Shown one piece after another: positions 51,580 to 60,796 of a DNA stretch of 64,000 nt. The stretch covers positions 61,070 through 125,069 of the forward strand of contig NZ_KB902281.1 in the NCBI RefSeq assembly GCF_000379485.1, in the 5' to 3' direction. The stretch is from Wenxinia marina DSM 24838 (GTDB lineage Bacteria; Pseudomonadota; Alphaproteobacteria; Rhodobacterales; Rhodobacteraceae). A program made the translations under genes and the position numbers. The stretch's first letter is position 1, and each line of letters opens with the position of its first letter. The notes below the pieces were generated by a model that had not been told where the DNA came from, searched no databases, and saw only the letters and a list, made by a program, of their open reading frames with translations.

Positions 51580-52021
51580 GGTACTCGCGCACCCGCCGCG
51601 ACTGGATGTCCCAGCCCGGTTCGTTCCTAGCGCGCATGTCCGGCGCCTGGTCGGGGGGCAGGTTGGAGAAGCCGCTCTCGGTGATGGTCAGGCGCGTCCC
51701 GCCGTCGGCGGTCGGATCCAGAGCAAAGGTCACCAGCGTGCTCTTCGCGGCGATGTCGGGATCGTCCGGGTCGGGCTCTCCGACCATCGGCCAGCGGAAG
51801 GCGAAGGTCCGCGGCGGGTCCAGGACCTCGACCCGGAGCCAGAAGGGATGCTCGGTCCCCGTATCGTCGATGACGACGCCCCGGCTGACCTCGCCGGGGC
51901 GGAACGGTCGGTCGAGACGCGCCCTGAACCACGTGCCGAAGGCGGCGTGGTCGGCGATCGCGGCGAAGGCCCGCTCCGGCGGGGCGGGCAGGGTGACGGT
52001 TCGGACGATGGCATCCTGCAT
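51569..52021 (-). CDS. SRPBCC/AHSA1-family protein
   Basis: The 150-residue protein has the START-like fold of AHSA1 proteins: '[27 protein letters not shown]' at the start, '[10 protein letters not shown]' and '[14 protein letters not shown]' later. Members bind small hydrophobic ligands or act as Hsp90 co-chaperone-like proteins; the function here is unknown. The 3' end overlaps the ArsR gene by 11 bases, so the two are co-transcribed and co-translated. Confidence 0.85.
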   Translation of the reverse strand: MQDAIVRTVTLPAPPERAFAAIADHAAFGTWFRARLDRPFRPGEVSRGVVIDDTGTEHPFWLRVEVLDPPRTFAFRWPMVGEPDPDDPDIAAKSTLVTFALDPTADGGTRLTITESGFSNLPPDQAPDMRARNEPGWDIQSRRVREYLGG

Positions 52022-52158
52022 TGGCAACCTCCTGGTTGCCGGATGAATATGCGGCCCGCCCGTCAAAAGCAACCGAAAGGTTGCGCTTCGCGCCGTTGCA
52101 CGCCATGGGCCGGGGTGAGACAACGGGCGCGCCAGACCGCCACGACAGGAGCCGCGCC

Positions 52159-53757
52159 ATGTGGGACGTCCTCAAGAGCCATCACGCGAGCGTCGAAGGC
52201 CGGCGCATCGAGGACCTCCTCGACGCGGACCGGGCCGCGACCTTTTCGGTCCGGGTGGGCGAGATGCTGTTCGACTACTCCAAGACGAACCTCGACGAGA
52301 CCGCGCTCGGCCTGCTGACGGACCTCCTCGACCGGACCGGCGTCGCCGCCAAGCGCGGCGCGATGTTCGCCGGCGCGGCGATCAACGAGACAGAAGGCCG
52401 GGCGGTGCTGCACACCGCGCTGCGCAACCTCGACGGCGGCCCGGTCGAGGTGGACGGACAGGACGTCATGCCGGGCGTTCTCGCCACCCTCGACCGCATG
52501 GCGCAGTTCGCGGCGGACGTCCGCGACGGCAGGGTCACGGGGCAGGGCGGCCGCATCACCGACGTTGTGAACATCGGCATCGGCGGCTCGGACCTCGGCC
52601 CCGCGATGGCGACGCGGGCGCTCGCGCCCTACCACGACGGGCCGCGCTGCCACTTCGTCTCGAACGTCGACCCGGCGGACATCTCCGAGGTGCTGGCCGG
52701 CCTCGACCCGGCCACTACGCTGGTGATCGTCGCGTCCAAGACCTTCACCACGATCGAGACGATGACCAATGCCCGCACCGCCAAGGCGTGGATGTCCGAG
52801 AGGGTGGCCGACCCGACGGCGCAGTTCGCGGCCCTCTCCACCGATCTTCAGAAGACCGGCGCTTTCGGCATTCCCGAGACGCGCGTCTTCGGGTTCGAGG
52901 ACTGGGTCGGCGGGCGCTACTCGATGTGGGGCCCGATCGGCCTGTCGCTGATGATCGCCATCGGGCCGGAGGCGTTCAGGGCCTTCCTGCGGGGCGGGCA
53001 GGCGATGGACCGGCATTTCCAGGCGGCGGAGTGGCGCGACAACATGCCCGCGCTCCTCGCAATGGTCGGCCTCTGGCACAACCAGGTCTGCGGCTACCCG
53101 ACCCGCGCGGTGCTTCCTTACGACAACCGCCTCGGCCGGCTGCCGGCCTACCTGCAGCAGCTGGAGATGGAATCGAACGGCAAGGGCGTCTCGATGGACG
53201 GCGAGACGCTGCAAGTGCCGTCCGGCCCCGTCGTCTGGGGCGAGCCGGGCACCAACGGACAGCACGCCTTCTACCAGCTGATCCATCAGGGCACGCAGGT
53301 CGTCCCCTGCGAGTTCCTCGTCGCCGCCCGCGGCCATGAAGACGACCTGCACCACCAGCACCGGCTCCTCGTCGCCAACTGCCTCGCCCAGTCGGAGGCG
53401 CTGATGAAGGGGCGGACCCTGGACGAGGCCCGCGAGAAGGTGCGCGGCAAGTATGACGGCGACGAGCTGGAGCGTCAGGCGAAGCACCGCGTGTTTCCCG
53501 GCAACCGCCCCTCCACGACGCTGGCCTACCCGCAGCTCACGCCCGAGACGCTCGGCATGATCGTCGCGCTCTACGAGCACCGCGTCTTCGTCGAGGGGGC
53601 GGTCCTCGGCATCAACTCCTACGACCAGTGGGGGGTGGAGCTGGGCAAGGAGCTGGCGACGGCGCTTGGGCCGGTGGTCGAGGGGGAGGAGGATGCCGGC
53701 GGCAAGGACGGCTCGACGGCGGCGCTGGTGGGGTTCCTGCGGGCGAACGGGCTGTAG
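52159..53757 (+). CDS. pgi: glucose-6-phosphate isomerase
   Basis: Interconverts glucose-6-phosphate and fructose-6-phosphate. The 532-residue protein has '[14 protein letters not shown]', '[11 protein letters not shown]', the first PGI signature region '[12 protein letters not shown]', 'EMESNGKGV' and '[18 protein letters not shown]', including the catalytic Glu and His. It has a GGAG before the ATG. Downstream is a GC-palindrome region. Confidence 0.96.
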   Translation: MWDVLKSHHASVEGRRIEDLLDADRAATFSVRVGEMLFDYSKTNLDETALGLLTDLLDRTGVAAKRGAMFAGAAINETEGRAVLHTALRNLDGGPVEVDGQDVMPGVLATLDRMAQFAADVRDGRVTGQGGRITDVVNIGIGGSDLGPAMATRALAPYHDGPRCHFVSNVDPADISEVLAGLDPATTLVIVASKTFTTIETMTNARTAKAWMSERVADPTAQFAALSTDLQKTGAFGIPETRVFGFEDWVGGRYSMWGPIGLSLMIAIGPEAFRAFLRGGQAMDRHFQAAEWRDNMPALLAMVGLWHNQVCGYPTRAVLPYDNRLGRLPAYLQQLEMESNGKGVSMDGETLQVPSGPVVWGEPGTNGQHAFYQLIHQGTQVVPCEFLVAARGHEDDLHHQHRLLVANCLAQSEALMKGRTLDEAREKVRGKYDGDELERQAKHRVFPGNRPSTTLAYPQLTPETLGMIVALYEHRVFVEGAVLGINSYDQWGVELGKELATALGPVVEGEEDAGGKDGSTAALVGFLRANGL

Positions 53758-53780
53758 AGCTCACCGTCGCGCCCGGGCAG

Positions 53781-53857
53781 CGCGGGGCCCCGGGTCGGGG
53801 CCGGGGCGGGACGGTCCTTGGGTGCCCCACCCGTCCCGGGCTCGCCCCGGGACCTCG
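53781..53857. repeat. pair of GC-rich palindromes (same family as 16971-17297)
   Basis: Two units in opposite orientation (53781-53815 and 53833-53857) with the GGCCCCGG/CCGGGGC core lie between pgi and the next gene. They could form stem structures in the pgi transcript end. Confidence 0.6.
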
Positions 53858-53931
53858 ACCGGAAAGCGGCCCGGTCCCCTCTTGGAACCCGCCCCCCGTC
53901 GCCCCCGTTGCCCCGGCGGAAAGGGGACCCC

Positions 53932-54300
53932 ATGACCGATCTCGAGACCACGCTCTGGGAGAGCGAGAAAAGCTTCTGGATGGAAGGCGCCGACTTCTAC
54001 GAGAGCCGCCTCGCCGACGGGGCGTTGATGGTCCTGCCGTACCCGGTGGGCCTGATGCGACGGGATGCGGCGATCGACGCGATCCGGCAGGCCCCACGTT
54101 GGGGCGGAGTGGAGTTGTCGGACCGGGCCGTGACCCGCCGCGGCGCGACCGCGGTCCTGTCCTATCGGGCGACCGGCTGGCGGGACGGGGACGGGGTGCC
54201 CTACCGCGCCCTGTGCGCCTCGACCTACGTCGAGGACGACGACGGCACGTGGCTCATGCTGGCACACAACCAGCAGGCGCTCGGCGAGGACGTCGTGTGA
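53932..54300 (+). CDS. NTF2-like (DUF4440/SnoaL-type) protein
   Basis: The 122-residue protein has the pattern of the NTF2-like fold: 'LWESEKSFWMEGADFYESRLADGALMV', then strands 'AVTRRGATAVLSYRATGW' and 'LCASTYVEDDDGTWLMLAHNQQAL'. Members act as enzymes or ligand binders; no specific function can be given. Its stop overlaps the GTG of the DUF3616 gene (GTGA), so the two are coupled. Confidence 0.75.
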   Translation: MTDLETTLWESEKSFWMEGADFYESRLADGALMVLPYPVGLMRRDAAIDAIRQAPRWGGVELSDRAVTRRGATAVLSYRATGWRDGDGVPYRALCASTYVEDDDGTWLMLAHNQQALGEDVV

Positions 54301-55427
54301 CCGACGCCGCGGCGGAGGACCGGGGCGCAGACGAGACGCTGCGCCTGATCTTCCGCGACCAGCGCGCGCTTGCCCACGTGCACGACCCGATCCATCGCGA
54401 CCTCTCGGCCGCCGCCCGCTGCGGCGACAGCCTGTTCCTGTCTTGCGACGAGACCGCCGGCATCGACCGCCTGACCGAGGGGCCTGACGGCTGGCAGAAC
54501 CACGCCCACTTCCCCCTCGGCCGCCTGGTCGACCTGCCGGCCGGGCCGGACGGCGAGATGGATATCGAGGGTCTGCATTGCGACGGCGACTGGCTGTGGA
54601 TCGTGGGCAGCCACTCGCTGAAGCGCGGCAAGGCCGAGCGGGACGAGAAACCGCTGGAGGAGAGCCTCGAGGACCTCGCCGAGATCAAGCGCGACCCCAA
54701 CCGGTTCTTCCTGGCGCGCGTCCCGCTGCTGCCGGGCGAGGGCGGGGCCGAGCCGGTCGCGATCGCCGGCAGCCGCCGGATCGCACATATCAAGCTGAAG
54801 CCGAACAAGTCCAAGCTCAGGAAATGGCTGAAGAAGGACCGGCACCTGCGGCCCTTCCTCGATCTGCCGTGCAAGGAGAACGGGTTCGACATCGAAGGCA
54901 TCGCCGCCCGCGACCTGCGCGTCTGGATCGGTCTGCGCGGCCCGGTCCTGCGCGGCTGGGCGATCATCCTTGAGCTGGAGATGAAGATCACCGGATCGGG
55001 CCGCCTCAAGGCGAAGCGGATCGACGGCAAACGGCGCTACCGCAAGCACTTCATCGACGCGGCCGGGATGGGCATCCGCGATCTGTCGCTGGATGGCGAG
55101 GACATCCTGATCCTGACCGGCCCGACGATGGCGGGCGACGGCCAGTGCCGGGTCCTGCGCTGGCGGGATGCTGCCGGCTGCACCGGGACCGGCTTCCGCC
55201 GGGGCGCGGAGGTGACCGAGGTGCTGACCGTTCCCTATCGCGGTCCCGTCGATCATGCCGAGGGGCTGGCGCCCTGGACCGAGGGCCGATGGCTCATCGT
55301 CTACGACAGCCCGGCCGGGCGGCGGCTGACGACCCGGGGCTCCGAGGTGACGGCGGACGTCTGGCGCCTGTCCGATGCCGGTTCGCCGGTGCCGAACGCC
55401 GAGGGCGGCCCGCCGGGCACGGCGTGA
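54297..55427 (+). CDS. DUF3616-family protein
   Basis: A 376-residue cytoplasmic-looking protein without a signal peptide, with repeated beta-strand units ('GDSLFLSCDETAGIDRL', 'DIEGLHCDGDWLWIVGSHSLKRG', 'FDIEGIAARDLRVWIGLRGPVLRG', 'GIRDLSLDGEDILILTGPT', 'DHAEGLAPW'), consistent with a beta-propeller as described for DUF3616. The repeated 'DIEG' and 'AEGL' turns fit blades with acidic metal-binding positions. The function is unknown. The GTG start lies inside the upstream gene's stop. Confidence 0.8.
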   Translation: MTDAAAEDRGADETLRLIFRDQRALAHVHDPIHRDLSAAARCGDSLFLSCDETAGIDRLTEGPDGWQNHAHFPLGRLVDLPAGPDGEMDIEGLHCDGDWLWIVGSHSLKRGKAERDEKPLEESLEDLAEIKRDPNRFFLARVPLLPGEGGAEPVAIAGSRRIAHIKLKPNKSKLRKWLKKDRHLRPFLDLPCKENGFDIEGIAARDLRVWIGLRGPVLRGWAIILELEMKITGSGRLKAKRIDGKRRYRKHFIDAAGMGIRDLSLDGEDILILTGPTMAGDGQCRVLRWRDAAGCTGTGFRRGAEVTEVLTVPYRGPVDHAEGLAPWTEGRWLIVYDSPAGRRLTTRGSEVTADVWRLSDAGSPVPNAEGGPPGTA

Positions 55428-55513
55428 CGGCGCGACTACGCGCATTGCGCACTGCACGGACGAAAGGACGGGTAATATACCGTTAACCTTTCATTAACGA
55501 ATCGGCTTGCTCC

Positions 55514-55783
55514 ATGAAACGCAATCTGGTCGCGCTCGTCCTTCTGGTCGCAGGCGCTGCCGCGGCCGATCCGGCCCGCGTCTCGTCTCCGCCCGTCACG
55601 CTGGATCATCCGCTTCTCGCGCCGCTGATCGAAGCGCAGTCCTTCGACTGCAGCAATCGCAGCTGTACGCAGCTGAACAGCTGTGCCGAGGCATGCCACA
55701 AGCTGCTGGTGTGCGGCCAGCGCCAGCGGGACGGCGACAACGACGGAATCCCGTGCGAGAACCTCTGCTCCCGCCGCTGCTGA
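55514..55783 (+). CDS. small secreted Excalibur-type calcium-binding protein
   Basis: The 89-residue product has a signal peptide (cut near AAAADP) and a compact C-terminus with eight cysteines and a DGDNDGIPCE loop (73-82). This is the Excalibur motif (DxDxDGxxCE), which resembles an EF-hand calcium loop. Such domains are found in extracellular nucleases and surface proteins. Here it stands alone. It is convergent with the MFS gene, only 1 bp apart. Confidence 0.8.
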   Translation: MKRNLVALVLLVAGAAAADPARVSSPPVTLDHPLLAPLIEAQSFDCSNRSCTQLNSCAEACHKLLVCGQRQRDGDNDGIPCENLCSRRC

Positions 55784-55784
55784 C

Positions 55785-57035
55785 CTACTCCGCCGCTTCC
55801 GCCTGCACGGTCTCCGGCGTCCTGGTCTCGGGGTCGAGCCGACGCGACCACATCATCAGCCCCAGCGCGATCGTCGAGCAGACGAACACGCCCCACATCA
55901 GCGGCAGCGGCGTGCCGTCGAACATCAGTCCGATCGGCGCCGCGATCGCCACCGCCAGAACGGTCGACACCGCGCCCACCGCCGAGGAGGCGAGGCCCGC
56001 GATATGGCCCGTCGGCTCCAGCGCGAGCGCGTTGAGATTGCCGAAGGTCAGCCCCGCCATCGCGAACAGCGACACCGACCAGGCGAAGAACAGCCAGAAC
56101 GGCGGTACCGCCGACAGGACGCCCGTCACCTCGCCCAGGATCAGCACCCCGGTGAGAAGCGTCTGCGCCGCGTAGGCGGTGACGGCGATCCGCCGCATCC
56201 CCAGCCGCATCACCAGCGATGCGTTGCCGATCGTGCCGACGCCCGAGATCAGGCCACCCAGCAGGAACCAAGCCGGGAAGCTCTCGGCCTTGCCGTAGGC
56301 GCCGTCGTAGATCTGCTGGATCGAGGAGAGGAGCGCGAACATCTGGGCGAAGCCGACCGTCAGGACGGTGGTGTACAGGACCACCAGCCGGTTCGACGCG
56401 ACCTCCTTCAGCGCCATCCACAGCGTCCCCGCGCGCAGCGGGCGGCGGCTCTCCCTCGGCAGCGTCTCGGGCTGGCGCAGGTTCATCCAGGTGGCGCCGG
56501 TCAGGCCGAACAGCACGAAGGCGACGAAGACGCCGCGCCAGCCGAACCCGTCGATGATGAGCGACCCGACGAAGGGCGCCATCGCCGGGACGATGATGAA
56601 GACCATCATCACGAACGACATCAGCTGCGCCATCCGCCGCCCGGCATAGAGATCGCGCACCATGGCGAGCACGGCGATCCGCGGCGCCGCCGCGCCGATC
56701 CCCTGCAGCACCCGCGCCGCGAGCAGCCATTCGAGGCTGTTGGCCAGCGCCGCCGCGGCCGCGGCGCACATGTAGAGCGCGAGGCCCGCCGTGATGACCG
56801 CCTTGCGCCCGAACGCATCCGACAGCGGCCCCGAGACGAACGTGCCGAGGCCCATGCCGAACACGAACGCCGTCAGGACCAGCTGCGCCTGGTTCGGATC
56901 GCCCGGCGACAGGACCTCCGCAATCTCGGGCAGGGCGGGCAGCATCGCGTCGACCGAGAAGGCGACGGTGGCGAAGAGAAAGGCGCAGAGGCCGACGAAT
57001 TCGGGCCGGGACAGCTGGCGGGTGGGCGCGCGCAT
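55785..57035 (-). CDS. Bcr/CflA-family MFS drug exporter
   Basis: The 416-residue protein has 12 predicted membrane helices and MFS motifs: 'LVLTAFVFGMGLGTFVSGPLSDAFGRKAVI' (motif A) and 'ARVLQGIGAAAPRIAVLAMVRDLYAG' (motif C-like), both close to the Bcr/CflA (bicyclomycin/chloramphenicol) subgroup. The substrate is unknown. The ATG overlaps the DsbA-family stop (TGATG), so it is the third gene of an operon with that gene and the acyl-CoA ligase. Confidence 0.9.
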   Translation of the reverse strand: MRAPTRQLSRPEFVGLCAFLFATVAFSVDAMLPALPEIAEVLSPGDPNQAQLVLTAFVFGMGLGTFVSGPLSDAFGRKAVITAGLALYMCAAAAAALANSLEWLLAARVLQGIGAAAPRIAVLAMVRDLYAGRRMAQLMSFVMMVFIIVPAMAPFVGSLIIDGFGWRGVFVAFVLFGLTGATWMNLRQPETLPRESRRPLRAGTLWMALKEVASNRLVVLYTTVLTVGFAQMFALLSSIQQIYDGAYGKAESFPAWFLLGGLISGVGTIGNASLVMRLGMRRIAVTAYAAQTLLTGVLILGEVTGVLSAVPPFWLFFAWSVSLFAMAGLTFGNLNALALEPTGHIAGLASSAVGAVSTVLAVAIAAPIGLMFDGTPLPLMWGVFVCSTIALGLMMWSRRLDPETRTPETVQAEAAE

Positions 57036-57703
57036 CAGGCGGACCCCGCCGCGTCCGGGGTACCGTTCGGGGCATCCTCGCCGGCCAGCTCGTCGATCAC
57101 GCTCTGCCACAGGTCGGGCGGCTGTGCGCCGACGACGACGTGACGCTGGGCGACGATGAAGGTCGGCACGCCCGTCACTCCGGCCTGACGGGAATGGGCG
57201 TCCCGCGCGGCGATCTCCTCGCGGTCGCCGTCGCCGGCGAGCAGGCGCTCGATCAGCCCGGCGTCGAGGCCGATCCCGGCGGCGATCTCCGTCAGCACCT
57301 GCCGGACGCCGATGTCGCGCCCCTCCACGAAATAGCCGCGGAACAGGGCGGTGACGGCTGCGGTCTGCCGGCCCTCCAGCCCCGCCCAGTGGATCAGCCG
57401 GTGCGCGTCGAGCGTGTTGGGCGTCCGCTCTATCCGTCCGAAGTCGATGCTCAGCCCCGCCGCCTCGGCATGGCGCTGGACGTTGGCGTAGGCCTCGACC
57501 GCTTTGTCCCGCCCGCCGAACTTCGCCTCGAGATACTCCCGCCGGTCGAGGCCGCCGGCGGGCATGTCGGGGTTCAGCTGGAACGGGTGCCACTCGATGA
57601 CGAAGGGGTGCAGCGGCCGGCTTTCCAGTGCGCGATCGAGGTTGGCCTTGCCGATGTAGCACCACGGGCAGAGCGGGTCGGACAGGATGTCAAGCTTCAC
57701 CAT
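57035..57703 (-). CDS. DsbA/FrnE-family oxidoreductase
   Basis: The 222-residue thioredoxin-fold protein has a C12-P-W-C15 active site ('SDPLCPWCYIG'), a helical insertion, and the cis-proline 'GVTGVPTFIV'. No signal peptide is seen, so it is cytoplasmic like FrnE or 2-hydroxychromene isomerase relatives. It overlaps the ligase gene by 14 bases and MFS by 1 base. Confidence 0.9.
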   Translation of the reverse strand: MVKLDILSDPLCPWCYIGKANLDRALESRPLHPFVIEWHPFQLNPDMPAGGLDRREYLEAKFGGRDKAVEAYANVQRHAEAAGLSIDFGRIERTPNTLDAHRLIHWAGLEGRQTAAVTALFRGYFVEGRDIGVRQVLTEIAAGIGLDAGLIERLLAGDGDREEIAARDAHSRQAGVTGVPTFIVAQRHVVVGAQPPDLWQSVIDELAGEDAPNGTPDAAGSA

Positions 57704-59162
57704 GTCTGGCCTCCCAGTCGGTTTTCAGTCGCTTGCGCAGGAGCTTGTTGTTCGCGCCGCGTGGCAGCGCGTCCACGCGGACATAGAGCCGCGGGCACTT
57801 GTATCGAGCGAGCCTCTCGGAGGCGTGTGCGGCGAGCGCGGCCTCGTCGAGCGGTTCCGGTCCGGTCCAGAAGGCGGCGATCACGGTGGCGTCCGCCTTG
57901 ACGCGCACTTCCACCGCCGCCGCCTCGGTCACGCCCGGATGCGCCGCCAGCGCCTCCTCGACCTCCACCGGCGAGACCCGGTAGCCGCCGGCGTTCATCA
58001 TGTCGTCCGCGCGGCCCTCGTAGACGAGCGCGCCGTCCGGGCCGCGCCGGGCGATGTCGCCGGTCAGGAACCAGTCGCCGTCGAAGCGGGCCGCCGTCTC
58101 CTCCGGCTGGTCGAGGTATCCGAGGAAGAGGCCGGGGTCCGAGCGGTGGACGGCGATGGTGCCGTAATCGTCCGCCCCGCCGCGCAGCGCGATGCACCGC
58201 CCCGCCTGCGGATGGCCCAGCGTCCCCGCCGGCGCCGGCCGGGTCGGTGCGCCGGAGACGAAGGTCGAGCACTCGGACATCCCGTAGGCCTCGTGGATCT
58301 CGGTCCCCGTCGCGGCGCGCCAGCGGTCCCGCAGCCCCTCGGGCAGCTTCTCTCCCGCCGACAGGGCGTGCCGCAGGCGGGGCAGGGCGGGCATCCGGGT
58401 CCGCAGCATCTGCCGGAACACGCCAGGCGCTGCGGCGAAGATGGTGGCGCCGTGATCGGCGAGCAGCCGGGGCAGGGCGGTCGGTGCCGTCGCCGCCCCG
58501 GGGATCAGCGCGGTCGCGCCCATCGTCCAGGGGTCCATCAGCCCGGTGCCGAGCGTGTAGGTCCAGTTGAACGCGCCGGCATGGAGCAGCCGGTCGTCGG
58601 CAGTCAGCCCGGTCCAGCCATCCACCATGAAGGTCCGGCCGAGGATCGCGCGGTGCGCATGCACCACCGCCCGCGGCCGCCCGGACGTGCCGGAGGTGTA
58701 GATGATGTAGGCCGGGCGCTCGGGGTCGCCCGTGTTCCACTCGGCCGGCGGCAGTTCGTGGAAGGCCCGCGCCTCGGCAGCCGGCAGCACCCGGCCTGGA
58801 TCGTCCGGCAGCGCCACGCCGCCCTCCGCGAGCGTCAGCGCCGGCCCGATCTCGGCCGCGATGCGGGTGATCTCCGGCCCCGTCAGCTGCGACGAGGTCG
58901 GCACCGGCACGATCCCCGCGGCGATGGCGCCGAGATAGGCGATCGGAAAGTCCGCGCTGTTCCCCAGCCGCAGCACCACCCGGTCGCCGGGGGCGAGGCC
59001 CATGTCGCGCAGTCCCGTCGCCGTCCCGCGGACCGCCGCGATCAGCCGAGCATAGCTCCACGCCTCGGACCCGTCGGGTCCCAGTACCTCGAGCGCGGCC
59101 TTGTCCGGCGTCTCCGCCCCCCGGGACAGGACGTGGGCAGCGAGGTTGAAGGGGCGGGACAT
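57690..59162 (-). CDS. AMP-forming acyl-CoA ligase
   Basis: The 490-residue protein belongs to the ANL superfamily: P-loop 'YIIYTSGTSGRPRAV', 'EAYGMSECSTFVSG', 'DGDWFLTGDIARRG' and hinge 'YEGRADDMMNAGGYRVSP'. The terminal catalytic lysine segment reads 'LPRGANNKLLRKRL', with Lys present but the usual TGK replaced by NNK. It activates a carboxylic acid with ATP and CoA; benzoate-like or medium-chain substrates are possible. The upstream XRE-cupin regulator is divergent and may control it. Confidence 0.88.
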   Translation of the reverse strand: MSRPFNLAAHVLSRGAETPDKAALEVLGPDGSEAWSYARLIAAVRGTATGLRDMGLAPGDRVVLRLGNSADFPIAYLGAIAAGIVPVPTSSQLTGPEITRIAAEIGPALTLAEGGVALPDDPGRVLPAAEARAFHELPPAEWNTGDPERPAYIIYTSGTSGRPRAVVHAHRAILGRTFMVDGWTGLTADDRLLHAGAFNWTYTLGTGLMDPWTMGATALIPGAATAPTALPRLLADHGATIFAAAPGVFRQMLRTRMPALPRLRHALSAGEKLPEGLRDRWRAATGTEIHEAYGMSECSTFVSGAPTRPAPAGTLGHPQAGRCIALRGGADDYGTIAVHRSDPGLFLGYLDQPEETAARFDGDWFLTGDIARRGPDGALVYEGRADDMMNAGGYRVSPVEVEEALAAHPGVTEAAAVEVRVKADATVIAAFWTGPEPLDEAALAAHASERLARYKCPRLYVRVDALPRGANNKLLRKRLKTDWEARHGEA

Positions 59163-59360
59163 GGCGCCTTCGCTACGCCCGCCCCGCCGGGGTTTCAAGC
59201 GCCGCCCGGGCCACCGCCGGACCGGTCCCGCCAATTCCCGACATCGCTCCATCGCATGTCCCCAAACACGCCGGCGACCGGCCCGCGGCCCGGACGCCGT
59301 TCCGGACGGCGCGCCGTCCGCCGTTGCCGCCTCGCGCGCCAGCGTCTAGGAGATGCCGAC

Positions 59361-59984
59361 ATGCCCCCCGCCGAGAATGCCAGCCTGATCCGTATCGCCC
59401 GCGCCGCCGGCCCGGACGAGCCGGCCGCGCCGCTCGACCTCGGGGCGCGGGTGCGCGAGCTGCGCAAGGCCAAGGACTGGACGCTGGAACAGGCGGCGCA
59501 GCGCGCCGGCCTTGCCCGCTCCACCCTCTCGAAGATCGAGAACGGGCAGATGTCGCCGACCTTCGACGCGCTGAAGAAGCTCGCCACCGGTCTCGGGATT
59601 GGCGTGCCGCAGCTCTTCACGCCGCCGTCCGAGGACCGGATCACCGGCCGGATGGCCCTGACCCGCGCGGCGGAGGGGGCGGGGCAGCTAACCACCACCT
59701 ACGAGCACACGCTGCTGGCCGAGACGCTGTCGAGGAAGAAGATGCTCCCCTACCGCGCCCGCATCCGCGCGCGGCGGATGGAGGAGTTCGACGGCTGGAT
59801 CCGCCATGACGGCGAGGAGTTCCTGTACGTCCTGACCGGCGTGGTCCGCCTCTATACCGAGTTCTACGAGCCGGTGGAGATGAAGCGCGGCGACAGCGCC
59901 TACTATGACGCCACGATGGGGCACAACGTGGTTTCGGTCAGTCCCGAGGACGCGACGATCCTGTGGGTGACGTCGCTGGCCTGA
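59361..59984 (+). CDS. XRE-family regulator with cupin domain
   Basis: The 207-residue protein has a helix-turn-helix at about 26-80 ('VRELRKAKDWTLEQAAQRAGLARSTLSKIENGQMSP') and a C-terminal cupin domain ('EEFLYVLTGVVRLYTEFYEPVEMKRGDSAYYDATMGHNVV'). The cupin probably senses a small ligand. It lies 198 bp from the divergent acyl-CoA ligase gene, so control of that operon is the natural guess. Confidence 0.9.
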   Translation: MPPAENASLIRIARAAGPDEPAAPLDLGARVRELRKAKDWTLEQAAQRAGLARSTLSKIENGQMSPTFDALKKLATGLGIGVPQLFTPPSEDRITGRMALTRAAEGAGQLTTTYEHTLLAETLSRKKMLPYRARIRARRMEEFDGWIRHDGEEFLYVLTGVVRLYTEFYEPVEMKRGDSAYYDATMGHNVVSVSPEDATILWVTSLA

Positions 59985-60041
59985 GGTGGGCGGACGGCTT
60001 GGCCACGCGGCGCCGACCCGCGGGGGGCGCTGCCCTCCGTC

Positions 60042-60101
60042 TTGCCGGAGGCAGGCTCCGTCAAGACTTCCCCCGGGATAATCGTGGCTCGATGAGAGGG
60101 A
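60042..60101. repeat. dispersed intergenic repeat, copy 2
   Basis: A hairpin (TTGCCGGAGGCAGG-type) followed by CCCGGGATAATCGTGGCTCGATGAGAGGGA. The last 18 bases match copy 1 at 19496-19570. It is in the 348-bp gap between the XRE-cupin gene and the CsbD-like gene, which otherwise holds only GC-rich palindromes. Confidence 0.6.
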
Positions 60102-60206
60102 GACGGGTCGCCGCTGGCGTTGGCGCCGCGCTGGGCGAAGGGGCATCGGGGTCGGCCGTGGCGTTCGTGCGCCTGACCGAACGTCCCCGGGGGGAGCGAG
60201 AGGCCC

Positions 60207-60317
60207 CACTCAGGGCCGGGGCGGGCGTCCCGTTGAAGACCCGTCCCGGCCCTGAGCCGGGACCCCGAGGGCGGGGGCGCCGACCATCGGGCCCCGGCGG
60301 GGGGCCGGGGCGGGGTC
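60207..60317. repeat. GC-rich palindromic repeats, third cluster
   Basis: Three units related to those at 16971-17297 (60207-60228, 60241-60269, 60288-60317), built on GGCCGGGGCGGG and its complement. No gene is seen in this stretch. Confidence 0.55.
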
Positions 60318-60332
60318 AAGCGAGCGGCCCCT

Positions 60333-60692
60333 TCAGCTGTCGTCCTCGCTCACGCCAACGGGCGGCTCGGGGCTGTCGTCGTCGCCGAACTTGCCGTCCT
60401 GGGAGTAGGCGTCCTCGTCGGCCGCCATCTCGGACCGTGAGGCGAGGATGCGCTGGTTGTCGACGTCCTCCTCGGTCATCACGTCCGCCGGCACCTCGCC
60501 TTCCAGCCACTCGCCGATCTCTTCGTCGGCATCGAGGGCGTCGTCGTCCGGCTTCGCTTCGGCGATGAGGCGGGCCAGGGCGGAGCGGTCGCCCTCGACC
60601 GCGTCGACGTCGTCGCCGTCGAGCTCGGGCCAGCGGGTGAGGATGCGCGGCACGAAGGCGTGCCAGTTCTGCGAGACGTCGGTCCAGTCCAT
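60333..60692 (-). CDS. CsbD-like acidic protein
   Basis: The 119-residue protein starts with a 45-residue module that fits CsbD stress proteins: 'WTDVSQNWHAFVPRILTRWPELDGDDVDAVEGDRSALARLI'. The remaining half is strongly acidic and disordered (repeated DDD/EE). CsbD proteins are general-stress markers without a known activity. The start is set at 60692; the frame is open further upstream but enters the next gene. The family call is moderate because the acidic tail is unusual. Confidence 0.6.
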   Translation of the reverse strand: MDWTDVSQNWHAFVPRILTRWPELDGDDVDAVEGDRSALARLIAEAKPDDDALDADEEIGEWLEGEVPADVMTEEDVDNQRILASRSEMAADEDAYSQDGKFGDDDSPEPPVGVSEDDS

Positions 60693-60796
60693 GGGTCCCT
60701 CCGGATGATCGTTGCGCCGGGGGAACGGGGCGGCGCGGGCCGCGGTTCCAGCCGGGCCCGAACGGACGCGGGACCCCGAAGGGCCCCGCACCGGCG

